Shown: piece by piece, positions 48,401-55,860 of the stretch
How positions within the stretch are numbered: the stretch's first letter is position 1
How the letters are laid out: the number at the start of each line of letters is the position of its first letter
DNA from: Podocnemis expansa
Lineage: Eukaryota > Chordata > Testudines > Podocnemididae
NCBI GenBank assembly: GCA_007922195.1
Contig: ML681971.1
Span: 3,948,505 to 4,012,504 of the forward strand
Reading direction: 5' to 3'
Length of the DNA stretch: 64,000 nt
Made by a program: the position numbers and the translations under genes
The notes under the pieces: model-generated
Told to the model about the DNA's origin: nothing
Database searches by the model: none
The model's input: the letters and a program-made list of their open reading frames with translations, nothing else

Positions 48401-48812
48401 TCATGGGACATGAATTCCAGCCGAGGAGTGCAGTCCCTTAAAGGAGAAGTGGGAGCATGGGGCACCCAAGCTATCATGCCTATGAAGCAGTGTGATGGCA
48501 TTTTGCAGGTAAATAGTGTGGGTTTCCAGTGTTTCTTTTATTTACAATGAAAATTTGAATTTTTCTGTGGGCAGTAGACATTTTACGTGAACAGGATATT
48601 TCCCACTAGTCCTCTTTGGCACCTAATGTGCACTCAAGAGGTTGAGCCTTGTGAAAGCTGGCTCTCCAGGTGGTTTGTCCTTTGACTGTCCTGGGAGCCA
48701 TTCTTGGCTTCTTTGTGTCTCTCACCTTGTTGTCTTCCCCTGCATATGATCAATGGATTGAGTATTTGCTGCTTCTCTTTCTCTTGCAGGCAATGAACAA
48801 GAAATTGACTGA
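13117..48812 (+). CDS. CD276: CD276 antigen (B7-H3), two-Ig form, seven coding exons
   Basis: Joined exons are 13117-13165, 20423-20773, 21909-22205, 32684-32824, 41667-41708, 44037-44072 and 48790-48812 (939 nt, 312 residues plus stop). All introns are GT-AG and phase 1. Residues 1-16 form a signal peptide. Residues 17-133 are an IgV domain (Cys40-Cys116, Trp57, DEGSFTC at 110-116). Residues 134-232 are an IgC domain (Cys159-Cys214, Trp172, [10 protein letters not shown] from 214). Residues about 241-263 are the membrane helix, followed by a basic RKKIRQSC stretch and an acidic cytoplasmic tail ending in EQEID. Sequons lie at N47, N85, N98, N179, N183 and N209. B7-H3 is a cell-surface B7-family checkpoint ligand that modulates T cells. 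The domain order, motifs such as WQLTDTK and ALWVTVGL, and a length near the 316 residues of the human two-Ig isoform make the identification firm. No frameshift or stop interrupts the model. The transcription start is not visible. Confidence 0.95.
13939..14740 (-). mobile_element. Penelope-like element with inverted arms
   Basis: The body carries a GIY-YIG endonuclease frame on the minus strand. Inverted arms at 13939-14040 and 14523-14625 are nearly identical, differing at a few positions. A further direct copy of the arm's AGCTTATGCGAAAAATAAAT motif follows at 14630-14690, then a tail with ACTAACACGGCCATCCC. Penelope-like retroelements encode reverse transcriptase plus GIY-YIG endonuclease and often carry such terminal repeats and 5' inversions. 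The reverse transcriptase part is absent, so the copy is 5' truncated. Confidence 0.75.
14316..14510 (-). pseudogene. GIY-YIG endonuclease fragment of a Penelope-like element
   Basis: The 64-residue frame has [20 protein letters not shown] followed by [10 protein letters not shown], and later KELVAEHF. These are the GIY-YIG motifs with the catalytic Arg and a downstream Glu-containing helix, preceded by a CxxC-like pair. The usual GIY is IYA here and YIG is retained. It is only the end of the element's protein and has no reverse transcriptase upstream. Confidence 0.75.
15973..16370 (+). pseudogene. Harbinger transposase relic
   Basis: The frame at 16023-16244 contains [20 protein letters not shown] followed by LEAGTFFPD, a signature stretch of Harbinger transposases, which are related to vertebrate HARBI1. 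Further on, in another frame, conceptual translation gives ARAFGCLKG and LHNIC-like residues. Several frameshifts and stops break it, so it cannot encode an active enzyme. Confidence 0.65.
16554..16743. mobile_element. Short Penelope-type foldback element with 12-bp TSD
   Basis: The perfect duplication GGTATGAACCTC flanks it (16542-16553 and 16744-16755). The two halves are inverted copies of the motif with GACTAACAGATTTATT and CATGAGCTTTTGTGGGAGAA. The tail GGCTAACACAGCTACCCCTT is at the right. It is 190 bp with no coding capacity. Confidence 0.85.
18225..18408 (+). repeat. MIR-like SINE, left part
   Basis: The block has the MIR-type core (CTGGGTGACCTTTGACAAAT, then TGTGCCTCAGTTTCC) and a tail reaching TGTTTGTACAGCAC, where an LTR-like insert interrupts it. 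The repeat resumes at 19083. Confidence 0.65.
18409..19082 (+). mobile_element. Probable solo LTR inserted in a SINE
   Basis: The insert starts TGTGACAGGG and ends CGCCACA, giving TG...CA termini. It carries AATAAA at 18468. The flanking SINE reads CAC on both sides, a possible 3-bp duplication; the exact end could be 2 bp different. An uninterrupted copy of the junction exists at 385-406 on the other strand, so the insertion itself is well supported. The LTR class is not identified and no coding sequence is present. Confidence 0.6.
19083..19160 (+). repeat. MIR-like SINE, right part
   Basis: This continues the interrupted SINE (CTTGCACAATGGGGCTCTG) after the LTR-like insert. Confidence 0.55.
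20423..20773 (+). CDS. CD276: CD276 exon 2: IgV domain
   Basis: A pyrimidine-rich tract and CACAG acceptor precede the exon, and GTGAG follows it. It encodes residues 17-133. Visible hallmarks are the B-strand Cys40, core Trp57 in IWQLTDTK, three N-glycosylation sequons (N47, N85, N98), the F-strand DEGSFTC ending at Cys116, and the FG loop residues VRDY at 120-123. The 351-nt length is divisible by three with phase 1 at both ends, so exon skipping would keep the frame. This is the membrane-distal domain of B7 ligands. Confidence 0.96.
20774..21908 (+). other. CD276: CD276 intron 2
   Basis: This 1.1-kb phase-1 intron has a short TGCATG-rich stretch near 20940-20970 and a G run near 21800. 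I recognise no other feature. Confidence 0.85.
21909..22205 (+). CDS. CD276: CD276 exon 3: IgC domain
   Basis: The acceptor is CTTTCAG at 21902-21908 and the donor GTGAG starts at 22206. The exon encodes residues 134-232, with Cys159 and Cys214 as the disulfide pair, Trp172 in VFWQDG, and sequons at N179, N183 and N209. The motif [12 protein letters not shown] is a strong B7-H3 signature. The length of 297 nt is divisible by three. The next CD276 exon is the transmembrane exon 10.5 kb away, and I saw no second V-C pair between them. Confidence 0.96.
22913..23104. mobile_element. Short Penelope-type foldback element
   Basis: Left arm (ACTCCTATGGCACCTTAAAG) and right arm (CTTAAAGGTGCCACAGGTCT) are inverted copies around a hairpin-like middle. 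The tail reads CAGGCTAACATGGCTACC. No clear duplication was found at the edges. Confidence 0.7.
23229..23704. mobile_element. hAT non-autonomous element
   Basis: Termini CAGGTCCGTCCTTAG and GAGACGGTCCTG are imperfect inverted repeats. Flanks TCCATTGA (23221-23228) and TCCACTAA (23705-23712) match at 6 of 8. The GC-rich interior has no transposase. Confidence 0.55.
23853..24045. mobile_element. hAT MITE, copy A
   Basis: Termini CAGGGGTCTCAAACAT and GACTTTGAAACCCCTG are inverted repeats. Flanks ATCTAGTC (23845-23852) and ATCTAGTT (24046-24053) match at 7 of 8. It interrupts the CR1-like fragment. Confidence 0.85.
24212..24338. mobile_element. hAT MITE, copy B, lacking one terminus
   Basis: The right terminus ATGTGTTTGAGACCCCTG is intact and the 8-bp flank CTACAGAG is perfect on both sides (24204-24211, 24339-24346). 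The left inverted repeat is missing, and the element begins at GGCCGCATC. It is the same family as 23853-24045 in reverse orientation. Confidence 0.75.
26588..27010 (-). repeat. CR1 LINE 3' end
   Basis: The + strand shows AGGGTTGGAAGGGACCTCAG, AACCCCCTGCTCAAAGCAGG, CACCTCCCTAGGTAACCCAT and GTTCCTTCAGCCTCTCTTC, the reverse complement of a CR1 3' end. The copy is 5' truncated at about 27010 and has no intact frame. Confidence 0.9.
27650..27765. repeat. Dispersed repeat, copy 1
   Basis: The segment around CTTCTGCAGGTTGCCTGTTA and AAGGGGGGCTGGGACAGCTC closely resembles 32303-32405 in the same orientation. The family is not identified. Confidence 0.55.
28255..28430 (-). repeat. MIR-like SINE, minus strand
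   Basis: The + strand reads CACAAAGCACTTGGAGATCT, CCCCATTTTATAGAGGGGAA and AACTGAGGTACACAGGG, the reverse complement of a MIR/CORE-SINE body. It is decayed. Confidence 0.65.
28810..28830. repeat. Poly-C run
   Basis: An uninterrupted run of 21 C. Such runs are prone to length error in assemblies. Confidence 0.95.
29000..29115 (-). repeat. CR1 LINE 3' end, short
   Basis: CATAGAATCCTAGAAGATGA followed by GGTTGGATGGGACCTTAGGA and CCCCTGCTCAAAGCAGGA is a reverse-complement CR1 terminus of about 110 bp. Confidence 0.8.
29265..29375 (-). repeat. MIR-like SINE fragment, minus strand
   Basis: GACTTGCTCATGGTCACATA, then TTTGAACCTAGGTCTTC, are the reverse complement of the tRNA-like end of MIR-type SINEs. 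A hAT element inserted at its end. Confidence 0.5.
30016..30394. repeat. Polypyrimidine (TTTC/TTCC) tract
   Basis: About 380 bp is almost entirely T and C on the + strand, followed by 12 A. It gives spurious Phe/Ser/Leu-rich and Lys/Glu/Arg-rich frames on the two strands. Confidence 0.95.
30400..30552. repeat. AT-rich low-complexity stretch
   Basis: The stretch after the A run is rich in AATTAATTAA and similar words and has no feature I recognise. It lies inside the hAT element. Confidence 0.7.
30553..30813 (-). mobile_element. Penelope-like element fragment
   Basis: The block from CAAGGAGTCTTGTGGCACTT through GTCAGATGCTTTGAGGATGG and ATCAGGTCATACAGTAACAG closely follows 13985-14210 of the Penelope-like element in intron 1, in the same orientation. 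It ends before the GIY-YIG region, and a solo LTR sits at its right edge. Confidence 0.75.
30814..31327 (+). mobile_element. Solo LTR of an endogenous retrovirus-like element
   Basis: The termini are TGTTATGAGAG and CTCTCAACA, and a perfect 4-bp duplication ATAG flanks them (30810-30813, 31328-31331). Inside are a TATAAA at 31192 and an AATAAA at 31252 followed by a T/G-rich stretch, spaced as promoter and poly(A) signal of an LTR. The 514-bp size and 4-bp duplication suit a gammaretrovirus-like family, which is an inference. No viral coding sequence remains. Confidence 0.85.
32303..32405. repeat. Dispersed repeat, copy 2
   Basis: GGTTGCCCATCGCTACAACA and AAGGGGGGCTGGGCTAGCTC parallel the sequence at 27650-27765. 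The two copies lie 4.6 kb apart in direct orientation. Confidence 0.55.
32684..32824 (+). CDS. CD276: CD276 exon 4: stalk and transmembrane helix
   Basis: The acceptor AG is at 32682-32683 after a T-rich stretch, and the donor GTAAAG starts at 32825. The exon encodes residues 233-279: a short stalk ([10 protein letters not shown]), a helix of about 23 residues from [12 protein letters not shown] onward, and the stop-transfer sequence [13 protein letters not shown]. Two cysteines lie near the cytoplasmic membrane face. The length is 141 nt, phase 1 at both ends, so skipping it would keep the frame and remove the membrane anchor. That a soluble form exists here is only an inference. Confidence 0.95.
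33322..33425. mobile_element. Partial hAT terminus
   Basis: AAGTGGTTCCCAACCTGTTT resembles the hAT termini at 4027 and 31479. No matching right end or duplication was found, so it is a fragment. Confidence 0.4.
33535..34636. mobile_element. hAT non-autonomous element, 1.1 kb
   Basis: Termini CAGAGGTGTCAAATT and AGTTTGCCACTCCTG are imperfect inverted repeats. Flanks CTTTAGAG (33527-33534) and ATTTAGAG (34637-34644) match at 7 of 8. Overlapping frames on both strands inside it have no transposase features. Confidence 0.8.
36548..36815 (+). repeat. MIR-like tRNA-derived SINE
   Basis: A tRNA-like head (GTGTGGTCTAGAGGATGGAG, then CTCAGGTTATGTTCCTAGC) is followed by the core GGACCTCAGTTTCCCATCTG and the tail AGAGCTTTGAGATCCCTGGA. 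It is one of the better preserved SINE copies here. Confidence 0.8.
38416..39436. mobile_element. Harbinger-like palindromic MITE with GC-rich core
   Basis: Termini GGGTATGGCCACAC and GTGTGAACATAGCC are imperfect inverted repeats flanked by TTA on both sides (38413-38415, 39437-39439), which suits PIF/Harbinger target choice. The ends carry several TTTCGAAA palindromes. The core from about 38760 to 39250 is a very GC-rich inverted repeat. Frames of 270 and 207 residues here mirror each other and are palindrome artefacts. Confidence 0.8.
39556..39650 (-). repeat. Possible CR1-like fragment
   Basis: TTAGTCTAGTCTCACCTTCT followed by GTATAACACAAGCCACAG resembles the start of the CR1-like block at 23838. 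It is short and decayed. Confidence 0.35.
41667..41708 (+). CDS. CD276: CD276 exon 5: cytoplasmic micro-exon
   Basis: This 42-nt exon lies between TTTTGCAG and GTTGGT. It encodes the acidic tail segment [13 protein letters not shown] (residues 281-293), with a split glycine codon at 280. It corresponds in position and composition to the acidic, Asp/Glu-rich segment of the mammalian B7-H3 tail. The donor is weaker than the others (GTTGGT). Both ends are phase 1. Confidence 0.85.
41709..44036 (+). other. CD276: CD276 intron 5
   Basis: This 2.3-kb phase-1 intron has a purine/pyrimidine-alternating ATGCA-rich stretch at about 42000-42430. The remainder holds no recognised feature. Confidence 0.85.
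42000..42430. repeat. Degenerate ATGCA/CACATG-rich tract
   Basis: Words such as CACATGCATGCATG and CATGCATACACATTAT recur without a fixed period, giving strong purine-pyrimidine alternation over about 430 bp. Confidence 0.7.
44037..44072 (+). CDS. CD276: CD276 exon 6: cytoplasmic micro-exon
   Basis: This 36-nt exon has acceptor CAACAG and a strong donor GTAAGT. It encodes [12 protein letters not shown] (residues 294-305). The ALQPLK motif is shared with the mammalian B7-H3 tail, which is what identifies such a short exon. Confidence 0.9.
45394..45424. repeat. Poly-T run
   Basis: An uninterrupted run of 31 T. It could be the poly(A) of a minus-strand retrocopy, but no parent sequence is evident next to it. 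Confidence 0.95.
46275..46425 (+). repeat. MIR-like SINE
   Basis: CTCTGTGACTGAGGACAAGT, then GTGCCTTGGTTTCCCTATA and GGTTTGTAAAGCC, follow the MIR body order on the + strand, with decay. Confidence 0.6.
48790..48812 (+). CDS. CD276: CD276 exon 7: C-terminus and stop
   Basis: The acceptor is CTCTTGCAG after a long pyrimidine tract. The exon codes for the final residues GNEQEID and a TGA stop at 48810-48812. Phase agrees with the preceding donor, and the QEI ending matches the family C-terminus. The 3' untranslated region continues from 48813. Confidence 0.85.
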
Positions 48813-51800
48813 CAGGAAGTGGAGGAGACACACAAATGTCACCCTGTGCCACAGACTGGCCAACTGTCCTCTCAGACCATCATTTGCCTCCTGTGGGGAT
48901 GTACTATAGGAAGCAGTGAACTTCCCAGCCCTGGGCCACCATTGCTACATACTCTGGCCATGGAGGACAACTGCTTCAGCCTGTTTGCTTCACCGTAACT
49001 GTCCCCACCTTCTTCCCCCTACAGAGTAGACCTGATTGTGTGACTGGATAGGGCTTGCTTCCTTATATTTTATACCTAGTAGTTCCTATCTTCCAGGCCC
49101 AAGGTCCTTATTCTCCATTGTCCTGCACCTGGGATGCTCACTTCCATCAGTGCTGAGTGGAACCTAGTGTTACTACCAGTGGCCATTTGCACTCTCACAG
49201 CCCTGATGGAAATGACTGTATGTGATGCAAGGCCACAAATAGCCAGGTCCAGTAGCTTAAGGGCTCCTTCCTATGAGGTGATTAACTTTGAAGTCAAAGG
49301 GGTTACGCCTGTGTTTAAAGTAAAGCACGTGCATAAGTGCCTTGCTAGGTGTATGTGTGGCGGGGGGTAGTTTGAGATCTGAGCAGCCAGAGGGTTATAG
49401 TGGGGGCTGTTGCCCTGTCCCAAACAAGTGTGCATGGGCAGGGCTGGGTAGTCTGGTTCACCAACCTCACTGTGGTTGTAGCAGTGGTTAAGAGGACATG
49501 TGGCTGTCACTCAGCACCCTTTTACTGTACAGGTCTCAGTGCGCTTGTCCTTACTGCATGTGATGAACACGAGAGCCAGCTCTGCTGCTTCCCATGTCCC
49601 TCCTGCCCACACCCAGGTATACCAAAGCTACCCTTCCTCCACTGCCACCATGGATCTGTCTCCAGCTTATCTCGAACCCCAAAATTCAAGAGGGGATAGG
49701 AAGAGTTGTTCATTCTTTCAGAAGACCTGAAACACAGAGGCTCTGAGCATCCTTGTTGTCATCCATCTACCTTTCCTTTCACCAGCACCTGGTGCCAGAG
49801 GTCCACGCACAACCACTCTCCTCCACTCAGCCAAGGGAGCTTGGTAATTGTTGGACCATCCTCTCCCAAAGGCCTTCATACACAAGGTTCAACACCCCCT
49901 TCTCAAAGCAGCAGGCCTGTGGATGTGGACAGTGGCCCAAAAAAGGATTTTGAAGTTCCTTGTAGAGGACCATGGGTCCAGGTGACAGTTAAGATGCAGA
50001 ATGGCCTTGCGTTGGAGAGGCTCCATGGCGATGGAGCTCATGGACTTAAGTGTAAACAGTTCGTGCTCTCATTCTAGTATGATGGAGGCACAGCTCTGGA
50101 GGGCATGTTCTTGTCTTTAATGTTGCATCACTCTAGCCAGCTGTTCTGTGGTTTTTTGCCTTAAGTACATGGCGCCAACTCTGCCCCTGGCTCAATTCCA
50201 GGGAGGTCGGTGGAGTTACCCCAGGGGTGGGCTTGTCCCAGACAATTTTGTGGGGATGGGAGGGGGGATAGGGAACTACATAGATCTTGCCCCCCTGTCC
50301 TTGTCGTACTTCAGAGGAGTGAGCAATAGCTGTAACTGGATGTCGCGCCTGCTTCGGCCCAGGGTTTGGAGGGGAACCTGCTGGCCAGGTGTAACCCTCA
50401 GCTACTGACCCAGGATGGTTTGGCTTTGCTCGTGCTGGCAGCTGGGAGAGCGAGAAGGGACGGGCAGTGATGAGGACTGCCACCTCTTAGTGTCCTTGCT
50501 GGAGAAGGGAGATGGGCATGAGCAGAGGCAGCAGTGCAGTCTTCCATGGCTTTTGCATCCCATCTTCTGCAGCTAAGCTGTCCCTGTTTCCTGCTCTAGC
50601 CATCCAAAGCCTCTCTCAGAACCTGATTCCTGGGCCAGCAGAGCCACCTGGCTGCACATGAGCATTGGTCAGGCCTTGTGCCGTTCAGTGAAGTTAAACG
50701 GTAGCTCCCCCGTGAATGTAGCTCTCATATGCTGCTGGTCTATTCCTTGGTATCCCGTGGCTGTTTTGGAAGGCAAGGTTACCCATGCGGTGATGCCTCT
50801 AAGGTATTTGTTTGGGTCTAGCAACTCCCAGGTGAACAGCAAGAGCCTGATGGAACTGAAGGGAACCTGCCTGAGACCCTTGAATTTTCACTGTCAGAAA
50901 GCTAGGGGCCAGGAGAAGCTAGGCTGAGAGAAGAGCCACTCACGTTCTCAGCCCCACCTGTGGTTCACCAGAACCCAGAGGAAGACTCCATGGTGGAACG
51001 AACAGGTGAGGTAGCACTGTGCCAGGGCCCAGCTAATAGACAAAAGGCTCCAGTTTCTGAGGCTCCCACTATGGTCCCTTTCAGCAGCACTAAAATCCCT
51101 ATGGGTTTGCTGCTCAGCCAGGGCTTAACAGCACAGCAGATGATCTACTGATGATCTGAGAGGCTACATTTTGGGGGTGGGAATGTTCCCTGACACTCCC
51201 CATATAAGACCTATTGTCAGTTGTTTTATAACTTGACCGAGAGTTAACCTATTGGGCTGAAGTTCTCCATGCCAGAGGTCTGCTTCGAATTGAATATGCT
51301 TGGAAAATTTCATGGCTAGGCCATTTCTGTGAACAAGTCTATGGGAAAGTATGTTGTTTAGCCCATTTTTAAAAATCTCCCATGACCTCTGTGTGAGCAG
51401 CAGTACCACCCCTGTGCTTTAGAGCAGGGATGTGAAATGTGGCTGGACTTGGCTGTTGTCATCCTTGTAAACATCTCATATTTGGCCAAGTGTCTTTCTA
51501 AAATGGTGGTTTGGAAGTGCTAAGAGACATCAGTCTTTTCAAGTAAAATCTTGACACCATCCTCAGTGACTATGCTTGAGCCTGTCCTGGTGGCTTCTGG
51601 TACTGACCAGACTACCCACCATGCCCAAAGGGCAGCAGAGCAAGTGGTTGCTAGACTTGGCCTACCAGAACAAGGCCAGGCTTTCCCTGTAATGGCTGCT
51701 CTAGGCTGGATGTGGCTGAGCACTGTAGCTGGGGGCAGAGAGGCTCTCTCCCATGCTCTCAGGGCCCCCTGCCTTGCTGGAATCTGGGCAGGCTGGAGGA

Positions 51801-51880
51801 GGAAGCTGTTTGCTCTGAGAGCAGTGGGGCCATGGTGCCTCAGAGGGTGGGGGAAGGAATAAATGGTGGTGTGGAATTTA
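48813..51880 (+). other. CD276: Probable CD276 3' UTR
   Basis: No AATAAA or ATTAAA occurs between the stop codon and 51858, where AATAAA is followed within a few bases by GT-rich sequence (TGGTGGTGTGG). I therefore place the 3' end near 51880, giving a UTR of about 3.1 kb, longer than I would expect from the human gene. An upstream non-canonical signal cannot be excluded. No repeat was recognised inside it. Confidence 0.35.
51858..51863 (+). terminator. CD276: Candidate poly(A) signal AATAAA for CD276
   Basis: This is the first canonical hexamer after the CD276 stop. It has a G/T-rich element just downstream and lies about 80 bp before the CR1 fragment. It is inferred from sequence only. Confidence 0.35.
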
Positions 51881-51940
51881 GGAGCCCCTCGCTTGAGGTG
51901 GGAGGGATCCAGGGTCTGGGTGGACAAGGAGGCTGGGGAT

Positions 51941-52500
51941 AGAATCATAGGGTTGGAGGGGACCTCATGAGGTCATCTAGTCCAACTCCCTGCTAAATGC
52001 AGGACCACTCGCACTAAATCATCCCAGCCAGGGTTCTGTCTAACCAAGCCTTAAATGTTTCCAAAGATGGAGATTCCACCACCTCCCTAGGTAACCCATT
52101 CCAATGCTTCACTACCTTCTTAGTAAGAACGTTTTTCCGAATATCCAACCTTGACCGCCTCAGCTGGAGCTTGAAACCATTGCTCCTTGTTCTGTCCTTT
52201 GTCACCACTGAGAACAGCCTAGCTTCCTCATCTTTGGAGCACCCCTTCAAGTAGTTGAAGATTACTATCAAATCCCCCCTGTCTTTCCTTCTGCAGACTA
52301 CATAAGCCTAGTTCCTTCAGTCTCTGCTCGTAAGTCATGTGCCCCAGCCCTCTAATAATTTTTGTTGCCCTCTGCTGGACCCTTTCTAATTTGTCAACAA
52401 CCTTTCTGCTGTGTGGAGCCCAAAACTGGACACAGTATTCTGGATGCGGCCTCACCAGAGCTGAATAGAGGGGAATAATCACATCCCTCGATCTGTGAGG
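51941..52500 (-). mobile_element. CR1 LINE 3' end with reverse-transcriptase tail
   Basis: The + strand begins AGAATCATAGGGTTGGAGGG and GTCATCTAGTCCAACTCCCT, the reverse complement of the CR1 3' terminus. On the minus strand, frames covering about 52500-52228 and 52271-52014 give the end of the CR1 reverse-transcriptase protein ([20 protein letters not shown], then [19 protein letters not shown]). A frameshift near 52250 joins them, so the copy is inactive and 5' truncated. Confidence 0.92.
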
Positions 52501-53640
52501 ACAAAGGGAGCAGCTTGAGGGAGCACAGGACTGGTAGTCTATGGGGGTGGCAGGCAGAGAGAGCTCAGGTTTGGAGTTGAGAGGAGGCACTGGAATGGGT
52601 GGGGTGAGGAGTTGGGGAAGATGGGGAGAATGGGCACTGCGTGTGTGGAGGGGCAGGAGTCTGGGACTTGGAGAGCAAGCCCAGGAGAAAGGGGAGGGAC
52701 TAGCACAGGCTGAGCATGGAGATGGACTGGGAGAGCAGCAGAGGCTCGACGTAGTGGCGAGATGACAGGACTGGAACCAAGAACAGGGCTCGGTGACAGG
52801 ATGGGGACAGAGCAGTAAGTTGGTGGTAAGGAAGGAGGGATCAAGAAACGGCTATGGCCACTTGCACTCATGTTCCTCCACAGCCTGGAAGGATGGACAG
52901 ACTGGACACTATTCCTCTGCTGTTGGCAAGTATCTATGAAACCCTCTGGCAAAGTGCACATCTCCCTCAGATCCCCATAGAGGATGACAACCCACTACTG
53001 CTGTCAGGGCTCCATTAGGTCCAGTGGCAGAGCTCTGCTTGGGTGGCTGTAGTGGTCCCAACCCTGCTGATGGTGTGTGTGGGTATCACTGTGATGCCAC
53101 CTGAAGGAATTTCTGATCTTCAAGTTGTTGGTTTCCAAAACCTCAGAAAATACTCAAGGAAACATTGTCTTGGAAGAGCATTACTAAGGGTGAAACGTTG
53201 GGTGCTCCACTGTAAAGAAATGACACCCCTTGTGCCTGTGTTTATTACTTGGTTACGTACTGTTCCACTGGCCTCAGTAATGCACATGCTGGGACTGAGC
53301 TAGGAATTAGCCATGCAGTGAAGCTGGCCGGAATCTGCAGGCCCTCCTCACTTATTGTAGAGGTTGGAAGACATGCAATGGTTATGTCAGAGAAAGGAGA
53401 GTCTCATGGGTCAGGAACCTGAATACAGCCCTGAAGAACTGGAGTATATCCTGGCCTCTTTCACATAGTTTGTGTGTGATGCTGGCAAGTCATTTAAATC
53501 AAATTTCAATATGTGACCCTTGACTCATTTTGGGGTGCCTGAAGGGAGACCCTGGATGAAAGTGCTAAACAGTCCCAGCTGCTGCTAGATTCCATGGGAT
53601 CTGTGACTGAATATATGAAGTGCTGCATAATGATAAATAC
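52501..53640. other. Downstream DNA without recognised features
   Basis: A G/A-rich stretch at 52520-52860 yields frames on both strands without domains. No exon of a neighbouring gene was recognised. Confidence 0.4.
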
Positions 53641-53649
53641 TCTGGAAAA

Positions 53650-53870
53650 TCAGGTGCTAGGGTGCCTCACATGGGGCACTCAAAATTAGTAGCTTTTGAC
53701 CTGGTCTCTCTGTGTCTCAGGTGCCCACCTGTATCCTATGGAGGATACCTTCTCATCTCTTGGGCTGCTGGGCAAGGAGTAAGTTCATTCATTATGGTGA
53801 AGCACTTTGAGACTGCAGTGATGAATGGAGGAGACAAGTCCATGAGAAAATAAATAATAGTGTCTCAGAG
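53650..53870 (+). repeat. MIR-like SINE
   Basis: GACCTGGTCTCTCTGTGTCT, then GTGAAGCACTTTGAGACTGC and a tail with AAATAAATAATAG, fit a CORE-SINE body and 3' end. Confidence 0.55.
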
Positions 53871-55575
53871 TCAGGTTTGAATCTTGTTCAGTAGATGGGG
53901 CCTGGGGCCTCACAATGAACAATGAGGACAAAACAAAATACTGAGTAGCTGCTCATTAAGTGAACGCCATCCATTCTGTGCCACAATGGAGGCAGGGCGT
54001 CTTCTGGAAAGAAAGTAGTATGAGCTTGTGTAATTAAAGACTGTGTCAATGTATATGCACCAGGGACTGAATTTTCATTGCTGAGGCAGCCTTAATTCTG
54101 GCATTTCCTAACTTTAGGTGCCTTGCCTTTGCAATCTGAATAACTTTCTCTGAATGTAGCTTTTGTGTATAACGAAGGCCTGTGCAGGCCCAGGCCGCTG
54201 AATGTTTTGAGTAGAGGAGGCCAAAGGCTGAGTGTTCTAGGCCATGAAAAGAACAGAGCTCTTTAAGCTGTACCCACAGCACTGGCACCAGTGAAAACAA
54301 AGGAACAGACCAAAGTCAAGTAGGTGCCAGCATTGCCTGGTCGGCCTGCCTTATGCCCAGGTTTTTGCTCTGGCTGCCCTCACCCTCCATAGGCATCCTC
54401 ATCCTCATGTTATGCAGGGAGGTAAGAATCAATGGGTGGTTTGGGTTTGTTTTTTTTTTAATTATTCCAGAATCTGGAGTATTTTGTGCCTTAGGGTTTG
54501 GGGAGAATCAATAAATTCTTTGTTCCTATTGGCAAAATTCCAGGGTCTGGTGTGGTTTGTAGGAAGGTTTGGAGTGCAGATCCAAAAAGCCTCATTGGCC
54601 TCTGAAGCTGTGGAAAAACCAGAGTTGTAGCTGGGGGGTGGGGAGCGTGTTGCATGGTGTATTTTCCTATGATCTGCCGGAGGTTTTGGACAGCATGCCT
54701 GCCTGCTATGGCCCTGCCAGAGTCTGTGGCCTTCTTCACCCTGGAGAACCTGAGGCTCTTCTGTCAGGCCATGAAGAACCCCGTGCCCTTGTCCCATGGC
54801 ATGCAAGAGTCAACCCCTCTCAGCCTTTCAGAGGCAGTCCCACATCACCCCAAAGGATCCTCAGCCTGTCCCATCCCTGCTGTTGAAGGGTGGGCTCCCC
54901 TCAGCTCTCTAGCCTGCAGTGGACATCGGAGAGGGTAAAACTCACTCACTGGGGTCCTCAGCTTAGGTGCAGGAACCTCCTGCAAAGGACAGCCAGGTCA
55001 GCAAAGCACTTACTGCTTTCTGGACCTGGTTGGAGAGGGGGAGTACACATTACTAAATTATGCAGGCTCAGTCATTGCTGTCCTGCTGTCAACCTCAAGC
55101 TGCTCTCCCAGCCATTGTTGCAGCATGTGACATGGTCACACCTGGGTGCAAACAAAACCACATGCACCTGGACTGCGAAAGCTTTCTCCAGCGTGCCTGC
55201 AATAACGTCCTGCCCTTGGGGAAGGTGCTGGTACCCATGCTGTAACACCCAACAGTTTGTACCCTGGCAATGGAACCAGCTCTTCAAGTGCTGAGGTCAT
55301 GAGGAGAGGGAGGGGTGGTTTAATGATACATGACATGCAGTGGTCATCAACCAGTGTGGAAGCCTTGGTGCACTTGCTCAAGGCACTCAGGTACGGATCT
55401 GTTCAGAAAATTCATTTCTATGGCTTCCCTAATGCAGTAATTAAGTTAATGGTGGTTGCTCCACATCTTCAACGCTGTAACTGAGATCAGAATCTGGCCC
55501 TAATGCCTCTGAAATCCAGATTAATAGCAGTGTGAGACCAGAATTTGGTGGGGTGGATGAAGCGGCTCCCCACTA
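53871..55575. other. Downstream DNA without recognised features
   Basis: A + strand frame at 54654-54938 has a plausible composition around 54700-54850 but no splice boundaries or recognised family. I do not call it a gene. Confidence 0.35.
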
Positions 55576-55860
55576 GAGCTGGGTGAAATTATTTTTCACA
55601 ACTTTCTTTCACTGTGATCTGTCTCTGTTGTCAAAGTAACAGTGTCCATTTTTTGACAAAAACTTGGAGGCATATCAAAAAACGAAAAGAATTTTTTTTC
55701 ACATGTTGGTGATCAAAAGCTGAAAAAATGTTAGCTGAAGCCTGAAAGAACTCTGCTGAAAACTGAACATGGTTTGGGATGAAATTTTGGAGGCATTGAA
55801 AACTTTAAATAAAAATGCAAAAGCTTTTTCAGGTTTATCAAAATTTGTCTTAGAAACAAA
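55576..55860. repeat. AT-rich repeat, AGAGCTGGGTGAAA type
   Basis: Begins AGAGCTGGGTGAAATTATTT and continues with A/T-rich sequence containing TTTTTGACAAAAAC. It resembles the ends of 61003-61727. The family is not named. Confidence 0.4.

Larger units (their letters stand above)
44073..48789 (+). other. CD276: CD276 intron 6
   Basis: This 4.7-kb phase-1 intron holds a 31-bp T run and a MIR-like SINE. The stretches 44073-45390, 45425-46270 and 46425-48789 hold nothing I recognise. Confidence 0.85.

Noticed and set aside
54654..54938. Open + strand frame with plausible amino-acid composition.
   Set aside because: No family recognised, overlapping frames are also open, and no convincing splice sites flank it. 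It could be an old retrocopy, but I cannot support that.
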